Below, in pieces: positions 35,941-45,809 of a stretch of 64,000 nucleotides of DNA. A program made the position numbers and the translations under genes. Every line of letters begins with the position of its first letter. Positions within the stretch are counted from its first letter, which is position 1. Source of the stretch: Bremerella sp. JC817 (GTDB lineage: Bacteria > Planctomycetota > Planctomycetia > Pirellulales > Pirellulaceae); the NCBI RefSeq assembly GCF_040718835.1, contig NZ_JBFEFG010000281.1, positions 558,001 through 622,000 on the forward strand. Direction: 5' to 3'. The notes beneath the pieces were generated by a model that was not told the DNA's origin, searched no databases, and saw only the letters and a list, made by a program, of their open reading frames with translations.

Positions 35941-37479
35941 ATGTCGGACGATTGCCCAGTTGCTCCTATTCCCCCCTTCCCGGACGGATATCGTGCGGCC
36001 GGCATCTTGATGCATATCACCTCGCTTGCCAGTCCGCATGGCATCGGCGACTTCGGCCCCAGCGCGATCCAGTGGATCGATCTGCTGCACGACGCCGGCC
36101 AAAGCTGGTGGCAGGTCCTCCCCCTCGGTCCCACAGGGGACGGCAATTCGCCTTACTTGCCGCTGTCTTCGTTCGCCATGAACGAAGTGCTGGTCAGTCC
36201 AGAGTGGCTTCTGGAAGACGGCCTGATCTCGGCCGACGACTGCCAGACCTCGTGGCCAGACGCCAAGGTCGATTTCGACAACGTCAATCCTTATAAATAC
36301 CGCCTGCTGGAAACGGCCTGGGATCGTTACCGTGCTGCACCTTCGGCAGAACTGTCCGAAGAGTTCGAGGCCTTTAAACTGGCCGAAGGGCACTGGCTCG
36401 ACGACTACACCTTGTTCCGGGCCCTCAAGAATCAATTCCAAGGCGACTACTACATGCAGTGGCCGGCCGAGCTTGCCGAACGAAAGCCGGAAGCCCTGCT
36501 GAAGGCCCGCACCGAACTAGCCGAGCAGTGCGAGAAGTTCGCCTTCTTTCAATATTTGCTGCATCGCTACGGGATGCGAGTTCGTAATCATGCTCAGGCC
36601 AAAGGGGTTCGATTGATCGGTGATGTGCCGATCTACGTTTCGGCCGACTCGAGCGATGTCTGGGCGAATCCGGAACTATTTTCCCTGGACGAGCACAAGC
36701 GGCCGAAGTTTGTCGCCGGCGTGCCACCAGATTACTTCAGTGCTGTCGGGCAGCTTTGGGGCAACCCGGTCTACAACTGGGAAGCCCACCGTCAGACCGG
36801 TTATCGCTGGTTCATCCAACGCTTCCGTTCGCTGCTGACCTATGCCGATGCCATTCGCCTGGATCACTTCCGCGGGTTCGCTGCCGCGTGGCATGTGGCA
36901 GCCGATGCGAAGACCGCGGAAGTGGGTTACTGGGCACCGGGGCCTGGTGCGGAATTGTTTGAGGCCATCAAAGCAGCACTCGGCAACTTGCCGTTCATTG
37001 TCGAAGACCTCGGCACGATCACTGAAGATGTCTGGGAACTGCGTGATCAGTTCGACATGCCAGGCACCCGTGTCGTGCAGTTTGCCTTCGATGGCGACCC
37101 CGACAATCTTTACCTGCCGAAGAACTACGTTGCCAACACGACCGTTTACACCGGCACTCACGACAACGCGACCAGTCGTCAGTGGTACGAAGAATTGCCG
37201 GAAGAATCACGCGAGACCGTTTGGCAAAGTTTGAATATGCCGGTCGTCCCCGAGGACGAGGTTGCCTGGGCGTTACTGCAAGCAGCCTGGCAGTCGATTG
37301 CCGCCCTGGCGATCGCTCCGCTGCAAGACGTTTTGAACCTGGGAAGCGATTCACGCATGAACGTTCCTGGCGAATCGGATGGGAATTGGGACTGGCGCTG
37401 TCCATCCGACTTGCTCAGTAGTCCTTATTTTTCCACCTTGGCGCAAATCACCAAGGATACCGGTCGCTGGCCTGAATAA
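35941..37479 (+). CDS. malQ: 4-alpha-glucanotransferase (amylomaltase)
   Basis: GH77 enzyme that transfers alpha-1,4-glucan segments between maltodextrins, used in glycogen and maltodextrin turnover. Length 512 residues, as for the single-domain bacterial type. The start region has the family segment RAAGILMHITSLASPHGIGDFG and PLGPTGDGNSPY. Catalytic nucleophile Asp is in DAIRLDHFRGF, acid/base Glu in FIVEDLGTIT and the transition-state Asp in TGTHDNAT. The sequence is complete with no visible defect. It is followed after 302 bp by pgi. Confidence 0.95.
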   Translation: MSDDCPVAPIPPFPDGYRAAGILMHITSLASPHGIGDFGPSAIQWIDLLHDAGQSWWQVLPLGPTGDGNSPYLPLSSFAMNEVLVSPEWLLEDGLISADDCQTSWPDAKVDFDNVNPYKYRLLETAWDRYRAAPSAELSEEFEAFKLAEGHWLDDYTLFRALKNQFQGDYYMQWPAELAERKPEALLKARTELAEQCEKFAFFQYLLHRYGMRVRNHAQAKGVRLIGDVPIYVSADSSDVWANPELFSLDEHKRPKFVAGVPPDYFSAVGQLWGNPVYNWEAHRQTGYRWFIQRFRSLLTYADAIRLDHFRGFAAAWHVAADAKTAEVGYWAPGPGAELFEAIKAALGNLPFIVEDLGTITEDVWELRDQFDMPGTRVVQFAFDGDPDNLYLPKNYVANTTVYTGTHDNATSRQWYEELPEESRETVWQSLNMPVVPEDEVAWALLQAAWQSIAALAIAPLQDVLNLGSDSRMNVPGESDGNWDWRCPSDLLSSPYFSTLAQITKDTGRWPE

Positions 37480-37781
37480 AGCGTGGTTCAGTTGTGGCAC
37501 TTGATCAAGATCTTGAAAAACGTCAAAGATCAGGCGGCGCACTTCTTCATACGCTCTCCGCAAACTCCTACGATTGGTAGTTACGAGTCATCCTCGACGA
37601 TCGGTGGAAATTTACACCCGGGCGTCAGGGGGCTGGCTCGTGGCCCACGCAATGGGACAATACAAGTGGTCACGGTATCCAGGATATTGCCTTGGCCCAC
37701 GCGGCTACCGATTGCCTTCGCTCCGTTCCAGGTCGGCTCGCGAGCCCGTCACGACAGCAATGCTTAATCGATAAGGAATTC
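37480..37781. other. Intergenic region between malQ and pgi
   Basis: 302 bp. The pgi frame stays open back to 37692, but the strong start signal is at 37782. I see no terminator hairpin with a T-run after malQ and no gene. It probably carries the pgi promoter. Confidence 0.4.
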
Positions 37782-39428
37782 ATGATGGCAGCAACCAAGA
37801 CACCCCTGACGGAAATGAAAGCCTGGAAGGGCCTTACCGATCATTACCAGGCCATTCGCGACGTCCACATGCGGACGTTGTTTGCCAAAGATCCGGAACG
37901 TGGCGAGCGTATGACGGCCGAAGGTGCTGACCTGTTCCTCGATTACTCGAAGAACCGCGTCAACGAGGAGACGCTCAAGCTGCTGCTGGAACTCGCCGAA
38001 GAATCGGGCCTTCGCGAACGAATCGACGCAATGTTCCGCGGTGACAAGATCAACATCACCGAAGACCGCGCTGTGCTGCATGTCGCTTTACGTGCTCCGA
38101 AAGGAGCAACGATCGAAGTCGACGGCGAGAACGTCGTGCCAGACGTTCACCAGGTGCTCGAAGCAATGTCGGCGTTTTCCAATCGCATTCGCAGCGGTGA
38201 GTGGAAAGGTCACACCGGCAAGCCGATCAAGAACGTTGTGAACATCGGCATCGGCGGCTCAGACCTCGGCCCTGTGATGGCGTACGAAGCACTGAAGCAC
38301 TTCAGCGACCGCTCGCTGACGTTCCGCTTTGTCTCGAATGTCGACGGAACCGACTTTGCCGAAGCGGTTCAAGACCTCGACGCGGCTGAAACGCTGTTCA
38401 TCGTTGCGTCGAAGACGTTCACCACGCTCGAAACGATGACCAACGCGAACACCGCTCGCGACTGGCTGCTTTCCGCGTTGGGTGGCGACAAAGACTCGGT
38501 TGCCAAGCACTTCGTCGCGGTTTCGACCAATGCCGAAAAGGTGTCTGAATTCGGGATCGACACCGCCAACATGTTTGGTTTCTGGGACTGGGTGGGTGGC
38601 CGCTATTCGATGGACTCGGCCATCGGCCTATCGACGATGCTCGCCGTGGGCCCCGAGAACTTTATGGCGATGCTCGACGGTTTCCATCAAATGGACGAGC
38701 ACTTCCGGACCGCTCCGTTTGAGAAGAACCTGCCCGTCCTGATGGCGCTGCTGTCGATGTGGTACAGCAACTTCTTCGGTGCCGAGACGATCGCCGTCCT
38801 GCCATACGAACAGTACCTGAAACGCTTCCCTGCCTACCTCCAGCAGTTGACGATGGAGAGCAACGGCAAGTACATCACGCTGGCTGGCCAACGCGTCGAC
38901 TACTCGACCGGCACGATTTACTTCGGCGAACCTGGCACCAACGGTCAGCACTCGTTCTATCAATTGATTCACCAGGGAACGCGATTGATTCCTTGCGATT
39001 TCATCGCCTTCGGCAAGTCGCTCAATCCGCTGGGACGTCACCAGGACATGCTGATCGCCAACGTCTTCGCCCAGTCCGAAGCCCTCGCCTTCGGCAAGAC
39101 GGAAGAACAAGTCAAAGCGGAAGGAACGGCCGACTGGCTCGTTCCGCATCGTGTGTTTGAAGGCAATCGTCCGTCAAACACGATCTTCGCCAAGCAGCTT
39201 TCCCCGTCGGTTCTCGGCCAGTTGATCGCTTTGTACGAACATTGCGTCTTCACCCAGGGAACCATCTGGCAAATCAATTCGTTCGATCAGTGGGGCGTGG
39301 AATTGGGTAAGCAACTTGCCCAGCGCATCATTCCAGAATTGGAAAATGCCGAACTTCCTGAGCTCACGCACGATAGTTCCACCAACAATTTGATCCGCCG
39401 TTACCGAGCCACCAAGGAGTCGAAATGA
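37782..39428 (+). CDS. pgi: Glucose-6-phosphate isomerase
   Basis: Glycolytic enzyme interconverting glucose 6-phosphate and fructose 6-phosphate, 548 residues, full length. Motifs: [13 protein letters not shown] (phosphate loop), [13 protein letters not shown], the catalytic Glu in [10 protein letters not shown] and the catalytic His in [16 protein letters not shown] at 37775-37778 points to ATG 37782 or the adjacent ATG 37785; the frame open upstream to 37692 is not used. Its stop overlaps the start of the aldolase gene (ATGA), so the two enzymes are made together. Confidence 0.96.
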   Translation: MMAATKTPLTEMKAWKGLTDHYQAIRDVHMRTLFAKDPERGERMTAEGADLFLDYSKNRVNEETLKLLLELAEESGLRERIDAMFRGDKINITEDRAVLHVALRAPKGATIEVDGENVVPDVHQVLEAMSAFSNRIRSGEWKGHTGKPIKNVVNIGIGGSDLGPVMAYEALKHFSDRSLTFRFVSNVDGTDFAEAVQDLDAAETLFIVASKTFTTLETMTNANTARDWLLSALGGDKDSVAKHFVAVSTNAEKVSEFGIDTANMFGFWDWVGGRYSMDSAIGLSTMLAVGPENFMAMLDGFHQMDEHFRTAPFEKNLPVLMALLSMWYSNFFGAETIAVLPYEQYLKRFPAYLQQLTMESNGKYITLAGQRVDYSTGTIYFGEPGTNGQHSFYQLIHQGTRLIPCDFIAFGKSLNPLGRHQDMLIANVFAQSEALAFGKTEEQVKAEGTADWLVPHRVFEGNRPSNTIFAKQLSPSVLGQLIALYEHCVFTQGTIWQINSFDQWGVELGKQLAQRIIPELENAELPELTHDSSTNNLIRRYRATKESK

Positions 39429-40327
39429 CCGCGATCGATCCTAGCAGTCCCCAGTTCAAAAAGGTAAAGTCGGCTCCCGGCTTTATCGCCGCGCTTGATC
39501 AAAGTGGCGGCAGCACGCCCAAGGCGCTTCGTTCGTACGGCATCTCGGATGACGAATGGTCTGGCGACGAAGAGATGTTCGCGATGGTCCACAAGATGCG
39601 ATCGCGTGTCATCACCAGCCCAGCGTTCACCGGCGAACGCATCCTGGCGGCGATCCTGTTCGAAAACACCATGGATCGCGAGATCGAAGGGAAGCCGACG
39701 GCCGATTACCTGTGGGACGTGAAGAATGTCGTTCCGATCTTGAAAGTCGACAAAGGTCTGGCCCCGGAAGCCAACGGCGTCCAACTGATGAACTCGATGC
39801 CAGGGCTTGAACAGCTGTTGGTGAAAGCCAAAGGCAAAAACATCTTCGGCACCAAGATGCGATCGGTGATCAAACAAGCCGACAAGTCAGGAATCGAAGC
39901 GGTGGTTGCCCAGCAGTTCGACGAAGCCAAGAAGATCATCGCAGCCGGCCTCGTGCCAATTATCGAGCCGGAAGTCGATATCCATTGCCCCGACAAGGGT
40001 GATGCCGAGGCTTACCTGAAGGCCGCCCTGGCCAGCAAGCTGGATGAATTGCCTTCCGACGACTATGTGATGCTGAAGCTGACCCTTCCCAGCGAAGACA
40101 ACTTCTATGCCGAGTTCGTCGAGCATCCCCAGGTTGTTCGCGTTGTTGCCCTTTCCGGCGGTTACTCGCGGGAAGAAGGGAACGAGATCCTCGCTCGCAA
40201 TCATAACGTGATCGCCAGCTTCTCGCGTGCCTTGCTGGAAGGCCTATCCGCCAAGCAAACCGACGAAGAATTCAACACGATGCTCGATAACACGATCCAG
40301 AGCATCTACGACGCTTCGATTACCTAA
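39425..40327 (+). CDS. Fructose-bisphosphate aldolase, class I
   Basis: Schiff-base aldolase cleaving fructose 1,6-bisphosphate, 300 residues, the length of the bacterial short class I type. Family marks include [17 protein letters not shown] near the N-terminus, [21 protein letters not shown], and the Schiff-base Lys region [11 protein letters not shown]. It overlaps pgi by 4 bp and ends before a clear terminator. Together with malQ and pgi it forms a short sugar-catabolism set. Confidence 0.94.
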   Translation: MTAIDPSSPQFKKVKSAPGFIAALDQSGGSTPKALRSYGISDDEWSGDEEMFAMVHKMRSRVITSPAFTGERILAAILFENTMDREIEGKPTADYLWDVKNVVPILKVDKGLAPEANGVQLMNSMPGLEQLLVKAKGKNIFGTKMRSVIKQADKSGIEAVVAQQFDEAKKIIAAGLVPIIEPEVDIHCPDKGDAEAYLKAALASKLDELPSDDYVMLKLTLPSEDNFYAEFVEHPQVVRVVALSGGYSREEGNEILARNHNVIASFSRALLEGLSAKQTDEEFNTMLDNTIQSIYDASIT

Positions 40328-40348
40328 ACGGTTATCGACAATCTATTT

Positions 40349-40383
40349 AGGCACCTCGTCCCAAGGGGGACAGGTGCCTTTTT
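40349..40383 (+). terminator. Rho-independent terminator after the aldolase gene
   Basis: Stem AGGCACCT (40349-40356) with AGGTGCCT (40372-40379) followed by five T. It lies 22 bp after the aldolase stop and ends the pgi-aldolase unit. Confidence 0.93.
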
Positions 40384-40411
40384 CCGTTCGAATGGCAACT
40401 TCTGGGTTCCC

Positions 40412-40434
40412 TTTTTGCAAATGAGTTGCAAAAA
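40412..40434. promoter_or_regulatory. Inverted repeat with TTGCAA half-sites upstream of the secreted redox cluster
   Basis: Arms TTTTTGCAA (40412-40420) and TTGCAAAAA (40426-40434) pair perfectly around ATGAG. There is another TTGCAA about 20 bp on. The site lies between the preceding terminator and the first gene of the next unit (start 40667), so it is placed to control that unit. The TGCAA-N5-TTGCA core resembles Fur/Mur-type boxes described in alphaproteobacteria; the match is from memory and the regulator here is unknown. The rest of 40435-40666 shows no gene. Confidence 0.5.
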
Positions 40435-40666
40435 TGACGTTCTCAGCGTCCCCGTGTTGCAAGTGGCGGAAAGCTTGGTATCCTGTTCTCTGTACTGAGA
40501 TTCAATATCAATTTCTAGCCGCCAGCCGTTTACGCCAGCATCCAGGCCACTCGCGAGCTCTCATCGTTGTATCGATGAGCGTTTGCAGAACTTGCTTCAG
40601 GGGGATGCTGTGATCTCTTGTAAACCTGCTTATTTCTGCGATCACACCATAAAGGCGACTGCTTTC

Positions 40667-42025
40667 ATGTCTGCGTCGATCCGGGCCTTTGCCCCAATTT
40701 TCGTTGGCTTCCTCCTTGCCTCTTCCCCTTGGGCTCTTTCGGCGGAAGAACACACCAGTGCTGCCTGGCCGTCGTTTCAAAATGGGGGGCAATGCTTGAT
40801 CCCAGGCGATTCCCTTCCGCAGAAGTGGTCGGCTACCGAAAACATTGCCTGGAAGGCTGAAATCGAAGGTTACGGTCAATCGACGCCGATCGTCACCGGC
40901 GATCAGATCATCGTGACTTCGACCAGTGGCCCCAACAAAGAGAACTATCATCTCGCCGCGTTCCAGCTAGGAACTGGCGAAAAGCTGTGGCAGAAGGATT
41001 TTAAGAATCCGAGCCCGATCGAAAACACTTCGTACGTCAGTCGTGCCGCCCCTTCCCCGATCGCGGATGGTAGCGGCTACATCGTCTATTACGAAGGAGG
41101 CATCGTCGTCGCCGTCGAACAAGACGGCAAGATCCGCTGGGAACGCAACCTGGTCGAAGAGTACGGTCCGATCAGCTCGCGTCACGGCCTTTCTTCGTCG
41201 CTGGAACAAACGGACGACCATGTTTACGTGTGGGTCGAACGTTCCGAAGAGCCTTACCTGGCTGCGCTGAATAAGAAGGATGGAACCACCGCCTGGAAGG
41301 TTCCAGGCCTCGGCTCAACGGCCTGGAGCTCGCCACGTTTGATCCCAGTCGGTGACCAATTGCAGCTGGTGTGCAGCTCGAGCGGCAAGATCGCTGGCTT
41401 CGATCCCAAGACGGGCGATCGTCGTTGGGACTTCGATCAAATTGCCAATAACACGACCTGCACGCCGATGCCGCTGGGTGACGGCAAGTTCCTGATTGGC
41501 GCCTCGGATGGTCGCGGTGAAGCAGCCGCCACGACCGATGGCACCTCGAACGGTGTTATTCAAATCAGCAAACAGGACGACGGTTCGTATACCGCCGACT
41601 TCGCCTGGCAGGCCGCCAAGGCAAAGTCGAGCTTTGGCAGCCCGATCGCCGCGGACGGCAAGGCCTGGTTCGTCAACCGCAGTGGTGTGCTGTTTGGTGT
41701 CGATCTGGCAACCGGCGAGCAAACTTCGTCGGCACGTCTCGCCACCGGTGGCATGTGGGCGACGCCGATTCAGCAAGGCAATGTGCTCTATATCTTTGGC
41801 TCGAAAGGAACGACCGAGTTGATCGACGCGACCAGCGGCAAATCGATCGGCGAGAACGCTCTGTGGGTCAACGAAGAAGAACCGGAACCAGCCGAAGGTG
41901 GACGCCGTGGCGAAGGTGGTGCTTCGTCAGGCGAGATCGTCTACGCAGCCGTTCCGGTTGGCTCGTGCCTGTTGATCCGCACCGGCAACACGCTGTATGC
42001 GATTCAAGAAGACACCACGAAATAG
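40667..42025 (+). CDS. Secreted PQQ-like beta-propeller repeat protein
   Basis: A 452-residue exported protein with a signal peptide (about residues 1-23, ending LSA) and repeating beta-propeller blades of the PQQ/BamB-like type (for example IAWKAEIEGYGQSTPIVTGDQIIVTS and WSSPRLIPVGDQLQLVCSSSGKIAGFDPKTG). There are no adjacent catalytic Cys pairs as in quinoprotein alcohol dehydrogenases, so enzymatic PQQ binding is not evident. I chose ATG 40667, placed before the signal peptide, over the frame's earlier start at 40583. It heads a run of five same-strand genes. Confidence 0.85.
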   Translation: MSASIRAFAPIFVGFLLASSPWALSAEEHTSAAWPSFQNGGQCLIPGDSLPQKWSATENIAWKAEIEGYGQSTPIVTGDQIIVTSTSGPNKENYHLAAFQLGTGEKLWQKDFKNPSPIENTSYVSRAAPSPIADGSGYIVYYEGGIVVAVEQDGKIRWERNLVEEYGPISSRHGLSSSLEQTDDHVYVWVERSEEPYLAALNKKDGTTAWKVPGLGSTAWSSPRLIPVGDQLQLVCSSSGKIAGFDPKTGDRRWDFDQIANNTTCTPMPLGDGKFLIGASDGRGEAAATTDGTSNGVIQISKQDDGSYTADFAWQAAKAKSSFGSPIAADGKAWFVNRSGVLFGVDLATGEQTSSARLATGGMWATPIQQGNVLYIFGSKGTTELIDATSGKSIGENALWVNEEEPEPAEGGRRGEGGASSGEIVYAAVPVGSCLLIRTGNTLYAIQEDTTK

Positions 42026-42072
42026 AACTCCCCCCACTCCCTCAGGATTGAAATCCGGAAGGAACTTGATCG

Positions 42073-42777
42073 ATGAAAACGCTTACCGCTTCCTTGTTGG
42101 CGATCGCCCTGCTGGCTTCGGCCACGCCGGCTTATGCTCACTTCCCTTGGTTAACAATCCAGAAGGATGGCAAGGTTGCCTATTTCTTCGGAGAGAACCC
42201 GGCCGATTGCACCTACAAGCTGCCTGGCCCCATCGCCAAGTCGGAAGTGAGTGCGGTCTCCGAAAGCGGTAAGCTGACAGCCGTGGAACTGGAAGCGATC
42301 GAGTCCGACGACTTCGTCGGTCGCAAATCCGCCAAGCCATTGGCCAAAGACGCGTTACTTCAGTCGCAAGCGACCTTTGGCATCTATCATGGCTCGCGTT
42401 TGGACTACTACACGCAGCATGTCGGCGGCAAGCTGCCTGCCTCGCGGGAAGCGGCTCAGAAGGTTTCCGCAACGATCGATCTCAAGGCGGAATTGGTCAA
42501 AACGGAGGAAGGTGTCGACGCTTACATCCTGTGGCAAGGCAAGCCATTGGCAGACGCAGATGTCCATCTTTACTGCGAAGAAGGGCATGAAGAAGCGACT
42601 GCCACGACCGATCAAGAGGGCAAATTTTCCTTCACTGATGCTCAAATTGAAGAAGGCGTGAACGGAATCATGGTGGGGCACACCCTCCAGGAAGCCGGCA
42701 CGCTGAACGACAAAAAGTACGACTCGAATTCGCACTATTTGACCGTCACCTTCCAGAGCCCAGCCGAAGGCAACTAG
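42073..42777 (+). CDS. Secreted DUF4198-like protein
   Basis: A 234-residue exported protein: signal peptide ending AYA (about residue 22), directly followed by HFPWLTIQKDG, the His-first mature N-terminus typical of DUF4198 proteins. The C-terminal about 90 residues resemble an Ig-like carboxypeptidase-regulatory domain (GKPLADADVHLY, ATTDQEGKFSFTD). DUF4198 proteins often accompany metal transport or flavin-based redox genes; the mature N-terminal His may bind metal. GGAAGGAA precedes the start. It lies 47 bp after the propeller gene. Confidence 0.75.
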   Translation: MKTLTASLLAIALLASATPAYAHFPWLTIQKDGKVAYFFGENPADCTYKLPGPIAKSEVSAVSESGKLTAVELEAIESDDFVGRKSAKPLAKDALLQSQATFGIYHGSRLDYYTQHVGGKLPASREAAQKVSATIDLKAELVKTEEGVDAYILWQGKPLADADVHLYCEEGHEEATATTDQEGKFSFTDAQIEEGVNGIMVGHTLQEAGTLNDKKYDSNSHYLTVTFQSPAEGN

Positions 42778-42852
42778 CCCTCCGACAAATATGCTCTGAC
42801 CTGATCAACGGATTTCATTTCTCCCCCCAACTCACTTCGTGAATCGAATACC

Positions 42853-45738
42853 ATGCGAACCACCTTTCGTTATCTTGCCGCCGCGTTGCTGTTGACGTCG
42901 GCAAGCTTCGTTCAAGCCGAAGAACAAAGCACGGTTACGACCAGCAAGACCTCCGAACCGACCGCAGCCGATCTGCGGCAAGCGGCTCACGACTCGCGCG
43001 AAGTCTGGCACAACTTCCCTGGGTTCACCGCCGGGATCGTGATCTCGGAAGATTCGCAGCGGTACGAAGGGACGATCCGCGTCGGAGCCGACTTCGAGTA
43101 CGACATTGAAATCGACGACGAAGCTCTCAAGCCATGGCTGAAGTCGAAGCTCCGTTCGGTGATTTCGCATCGTCGTCCTGATCCTTCGCCCGAGCATTAC
43201 GACGTTTCGTTCCGCGAAGAAGGAACCGATCACGCTGGTGGTCGCCTGGTTGCCGAGAACGACGGTTCCGGCATCTTTCGCATTCAAGATGGTCAGATCA
43301 AGGAAGTGATTCGCCGTAACGAATCCTCGTGGTTCGAGATCACCACGCTTGAAAACCTCACCACGCCAGCCGGGAAGGTATTGCCTCGCTCGACGTCAGT
43401 GACCTTCCGCAATCCAGACACCGGCAACATCGAATCGAACCTCAGCAACTACTTCGGCTGGACCCAGGTCGGCGAGTTCTTTCTGCCCGACTACTGCTAC
43501 ACCGTGAAGGTAGGTGCCGACGGCGAACGCTCGACGCGAAAGCTTGAGTTCAAATCGCACCAGTTGCATCTGGGCGACGCAAAAACAGTCAAGTTGCACA
43601 AGCCTCTGCCGGAACCGCTGACCAGCTTCGGTGCGGCGATCATGGGAGATTACCTCTACGTCTTTAGTGGTCACGATGGTGACGCCCACGGCTTTGGCCG
43701 CGACGTTCTGGCCGATCACTTCCGTCGGATTAAGTTCGCCGATCCTGCCGCCGAGTGGGAAGAACTGGCCAAGCAAGAGCCAGCCCAAAGCACCGCCCTG
43801 GTAACCGATGGTCAATACATCTATCGCATCGGTGGTCTGACCTTCTTAAACCGTGGCGACGAAGAAACCAACTTCAAATCGACCACCCACTTCTCGCGTT
43901 ACGATGCCGAGAAGAACGAATGGACGCAGCTTGCTGAACTGCCTGACTCGCGTTCGTCGCTCGATGCCGCCGTCCTCGGTCGCCACATCTACGTGGCCGG
44001 CGGATGGAACCTCCAGGGAGCTTCGTCGAACGACGCCCCTTGGCACGAAGATATGCTTCGCTTCGACCTCGACAATCCTGAAAAGGGTTGGGAATCGCTG
44101 CCAGGTCCTGGTTACAAGACCCGTGCGATTTCGTTGGCGGCCCACGACGGCAAGATTTATTTGTTCGGTGGTATCCAGCCAGGCGGGATCTCGCGAAAGG
44201 TTTCCGTTTACGATCCTGAATCGGAAAGCTGGGCCGCTGCCCCAGACCTGAAAGCGGACAGCAGCACGTCTGGCTTCGCGACCAGTTCGTTCGCGACGGG
44301 CGGCAAGCTGTACGTGACCGGCGGCTCTGGCATCTTGTATCGCCTGAGTGACGACGGCAACGACTGGGAAGTCGAAACTCGTCTGCTTTACCCTCGTATG
44401 TTCCTGCGTTTGCTGCCGGTGAACGACCAGCAACTGCTGGCCGTGGGTGGCACCTCGATGCTGGGAGGCCGGATGGCCGTGGTCGAATCGATTGACGTGC
44501 AAACCGAAAAGGCTTCGCCCAACATGGTGAAGTGGTCGCTGCCATTCGATGGCCGTGCCAAGCAGAGTCAGACGCTGGTGCTTAATGGAACCAAGCTGTT
44601 CGCCTTCGGCGGCAACGCCAGTCGCTCGCCTCACGACTTCAGCAAAGAAGCCTTCGTGAATGAAGCGTTCGCGTTTGATATTTCGGACCAGTCGGTCGAA
44701 CGCCTGCCCGATGTCCCGGCCGCTTCGCAAAGTGGAAGTGCCGTCTCGCACGCGTTGACCAGCAAGCACGAAGAGATCTTGCTGCTGGGTGGCCTTGGCA
44801 TGCCCGACGATCAGTTCGGTTCGCTGTCGAAGGTCTATTCCTTTGATCCGAAGTCGAAACAGTGGACGACACAGTCCCCTACCCTGCCGACGCCTCGTGG
44901 CATGTTCAACGCCGTCAGCTACGACGACGCGGTCTGGTGCTTCGGTGGAAGTGCGGCCGGGAAGGGTGGCAACTTGAATCCCAACATCCTGCATTGGTGG
45001 GGCGATGAAAGCTCGATCGCGGCGCTGCCCGATGTCGCCCTGCCTCACCCGCGTCGCTCGTTCGGTGGTGCTCGCATCGGTGACGAGTACTTCCTGGTCG
45101 GTGGTCTGGGGGAAGGAACCGGAATTGAAAACAACGTCGATGTCTTCAACTTCAAAGATCGCACCTGGCGAACCGCAGCCTCGCCGGTCACCTCGCGCGT
45201 GTTCCCAAGCCTCGTGAGCGATGGCAAGCGTTTGTACTTGTTCGGCGGATTCGCCAACAACGATGGGCACTTCGCTCCGGCAACCGCGCTGGAAGTGTAC
45301 GACCCAGCCGCCGATCGCTGGACGGTGCTGGCCAGCGAACTGCCGGGCGTGGATGCCTCGATGGCGATGTTCAACTTTGGTGGACGTCTGTTGTTCTACG
45401 GCATTGATAAGGAAGCCGACGGTCAAGCCAACTTCGTTCTATACGATCCGAACCCAACCGAAGCTCCGAAAGAAGTGGCCGCTGCCAACTTCTCAGGCCG
45501 CCGTGGTCGCGGGTCGGAAGCGACTTCCAACGCCAAAGCCATGCTTCGCAAAGACACCAACAAGGATGGCAAGCTTTCCCCCGAAGAGTTGGGCGATCGC
45601 TTGAAGTCGTTGGTGGAATCGGCTGATACCGACGGTGACGGCCTCCTTTCCCACGAGGAATTGGTGAAAGCCTTGGAAAAGCAAGCCGCCGAAGCTAAAA
45701 CGGCGGAAGAGACGAAAAGCAATGAAAACGAAACCTAA
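42853..45738 (+). CDS. Secreted DUF3386-Kelch-EF-hand fusion protein
   Basis: A 961-residue exported protein. Signal peptide about residues 1-22. Residues about 35-240 look like a DUF3386 domain (AAHDSREVWHNFPGFTAGIV, YEGTIRVGADFEYDIEI). Next are many Kelch-type blades (for example RHIYVAGGWNLQG, KIYLFGGIQPGG, RLYLFGGFANNDG), probably two propellers. At the C-terminus there is an EF-hand pair, DTNKDGKLSPEEL and DTDGDGLLSHEEL, followed by an acidic tail. The Ca-binding residues of both loops are intact. The combination is unusual; the function is unknown. Confidence 0.8.
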   Translation: MRTTFRYLAAALLLTSASFVQAEEQSTVTTSKTSEPTAADLRQAAHDSREVWHNFPGFTAGIVISEDSQRYEGTIRVGADFEYDIEIDDEALKPWLKSKLRSVISHRRPDPSPEHYDVSFREEGTDHAGGRLVAENDGSGIFRIQDGQIKEVIRRNESSWFEITTLENLTTPAGKVLPRSTSVTFRNPDTGNIESNLSNYFGWTQVGEFFLPDYCYTVKVGADGERSTRKLEFKSHQLHLGDAKTVKLHKPLPEPLTSFGAAIMGDYLYVFSGHDGDAHGFGRDVLADHFRRIKFADPAAEWEELAKQEPAQSTALVTDGQYIYRIGGLTFLNRGDEETNFKSTTHFSRYDAEKNEWTQLAELPDSRSSLDAAVLGRHIYVAGGWNLQGASSNDAPWHEDMLRFDLDNPEKGWESLPGPGYKTRAISLAAHDGKIYLFGGIQPGGISRKVSVYDPESESWAAAPDLKADSSTSGFATSSFATGGKLYVTGGSGILYRLSDDGNDWEVETRLLYPRMFLRLLPVNDQQLLAVGGTSMLGGRMAVVESIDVQTEKASPNMVKWSLPFDGRAKQSQTLVLNGTKLFAFGGNASRSPHDFSKEAFVNEAFAFDISDQSVERLPDVPAASQSGSAVSHALTSKHEEILLLGGLGMPDDQFGSLSKVYSFDPKSKQWTTQSPTLPTPRGMFNAVSYDDAVWCFGGSAAGKGGNLNPNILHWWGDESSIAALPDVALPHPRRSFGGARIGDEYFLVGGLGEGTGIENNVDVFNFKDRTWRTAASPVTSRVFPSLVSDGKRLYLFGGFANNDGHFAPATALEVYDPAADRWTVLASELPGVDASMAMFNFGGRLLFYGIDKEADGQANFVLYDPNPTEAPKEVAAANFSGRRGRGSEATSNAKAMLRKDTNKDGKLSPEELGDRLKSLVESADTDGDGLLSHEELVKALEKQAAEAKTAEETKSNENET

Positions 45739-45809
45739 GTACTGGTTTTGGGTTCAATAGCTTTAGCCCCTGCTTCCCGACGTTCAAACAACCTGACGCT
45801 GGATCCGTG

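Noticed and set aside
43846..45426. Long minus-strand ORF (526 codons) opposite the Kelch protein
   Set aside because: The Kelch, DUF3386 and EF-hand motifs are all in the plus-strand frame; the antisense product is Arg/His-rich without recognisable features.
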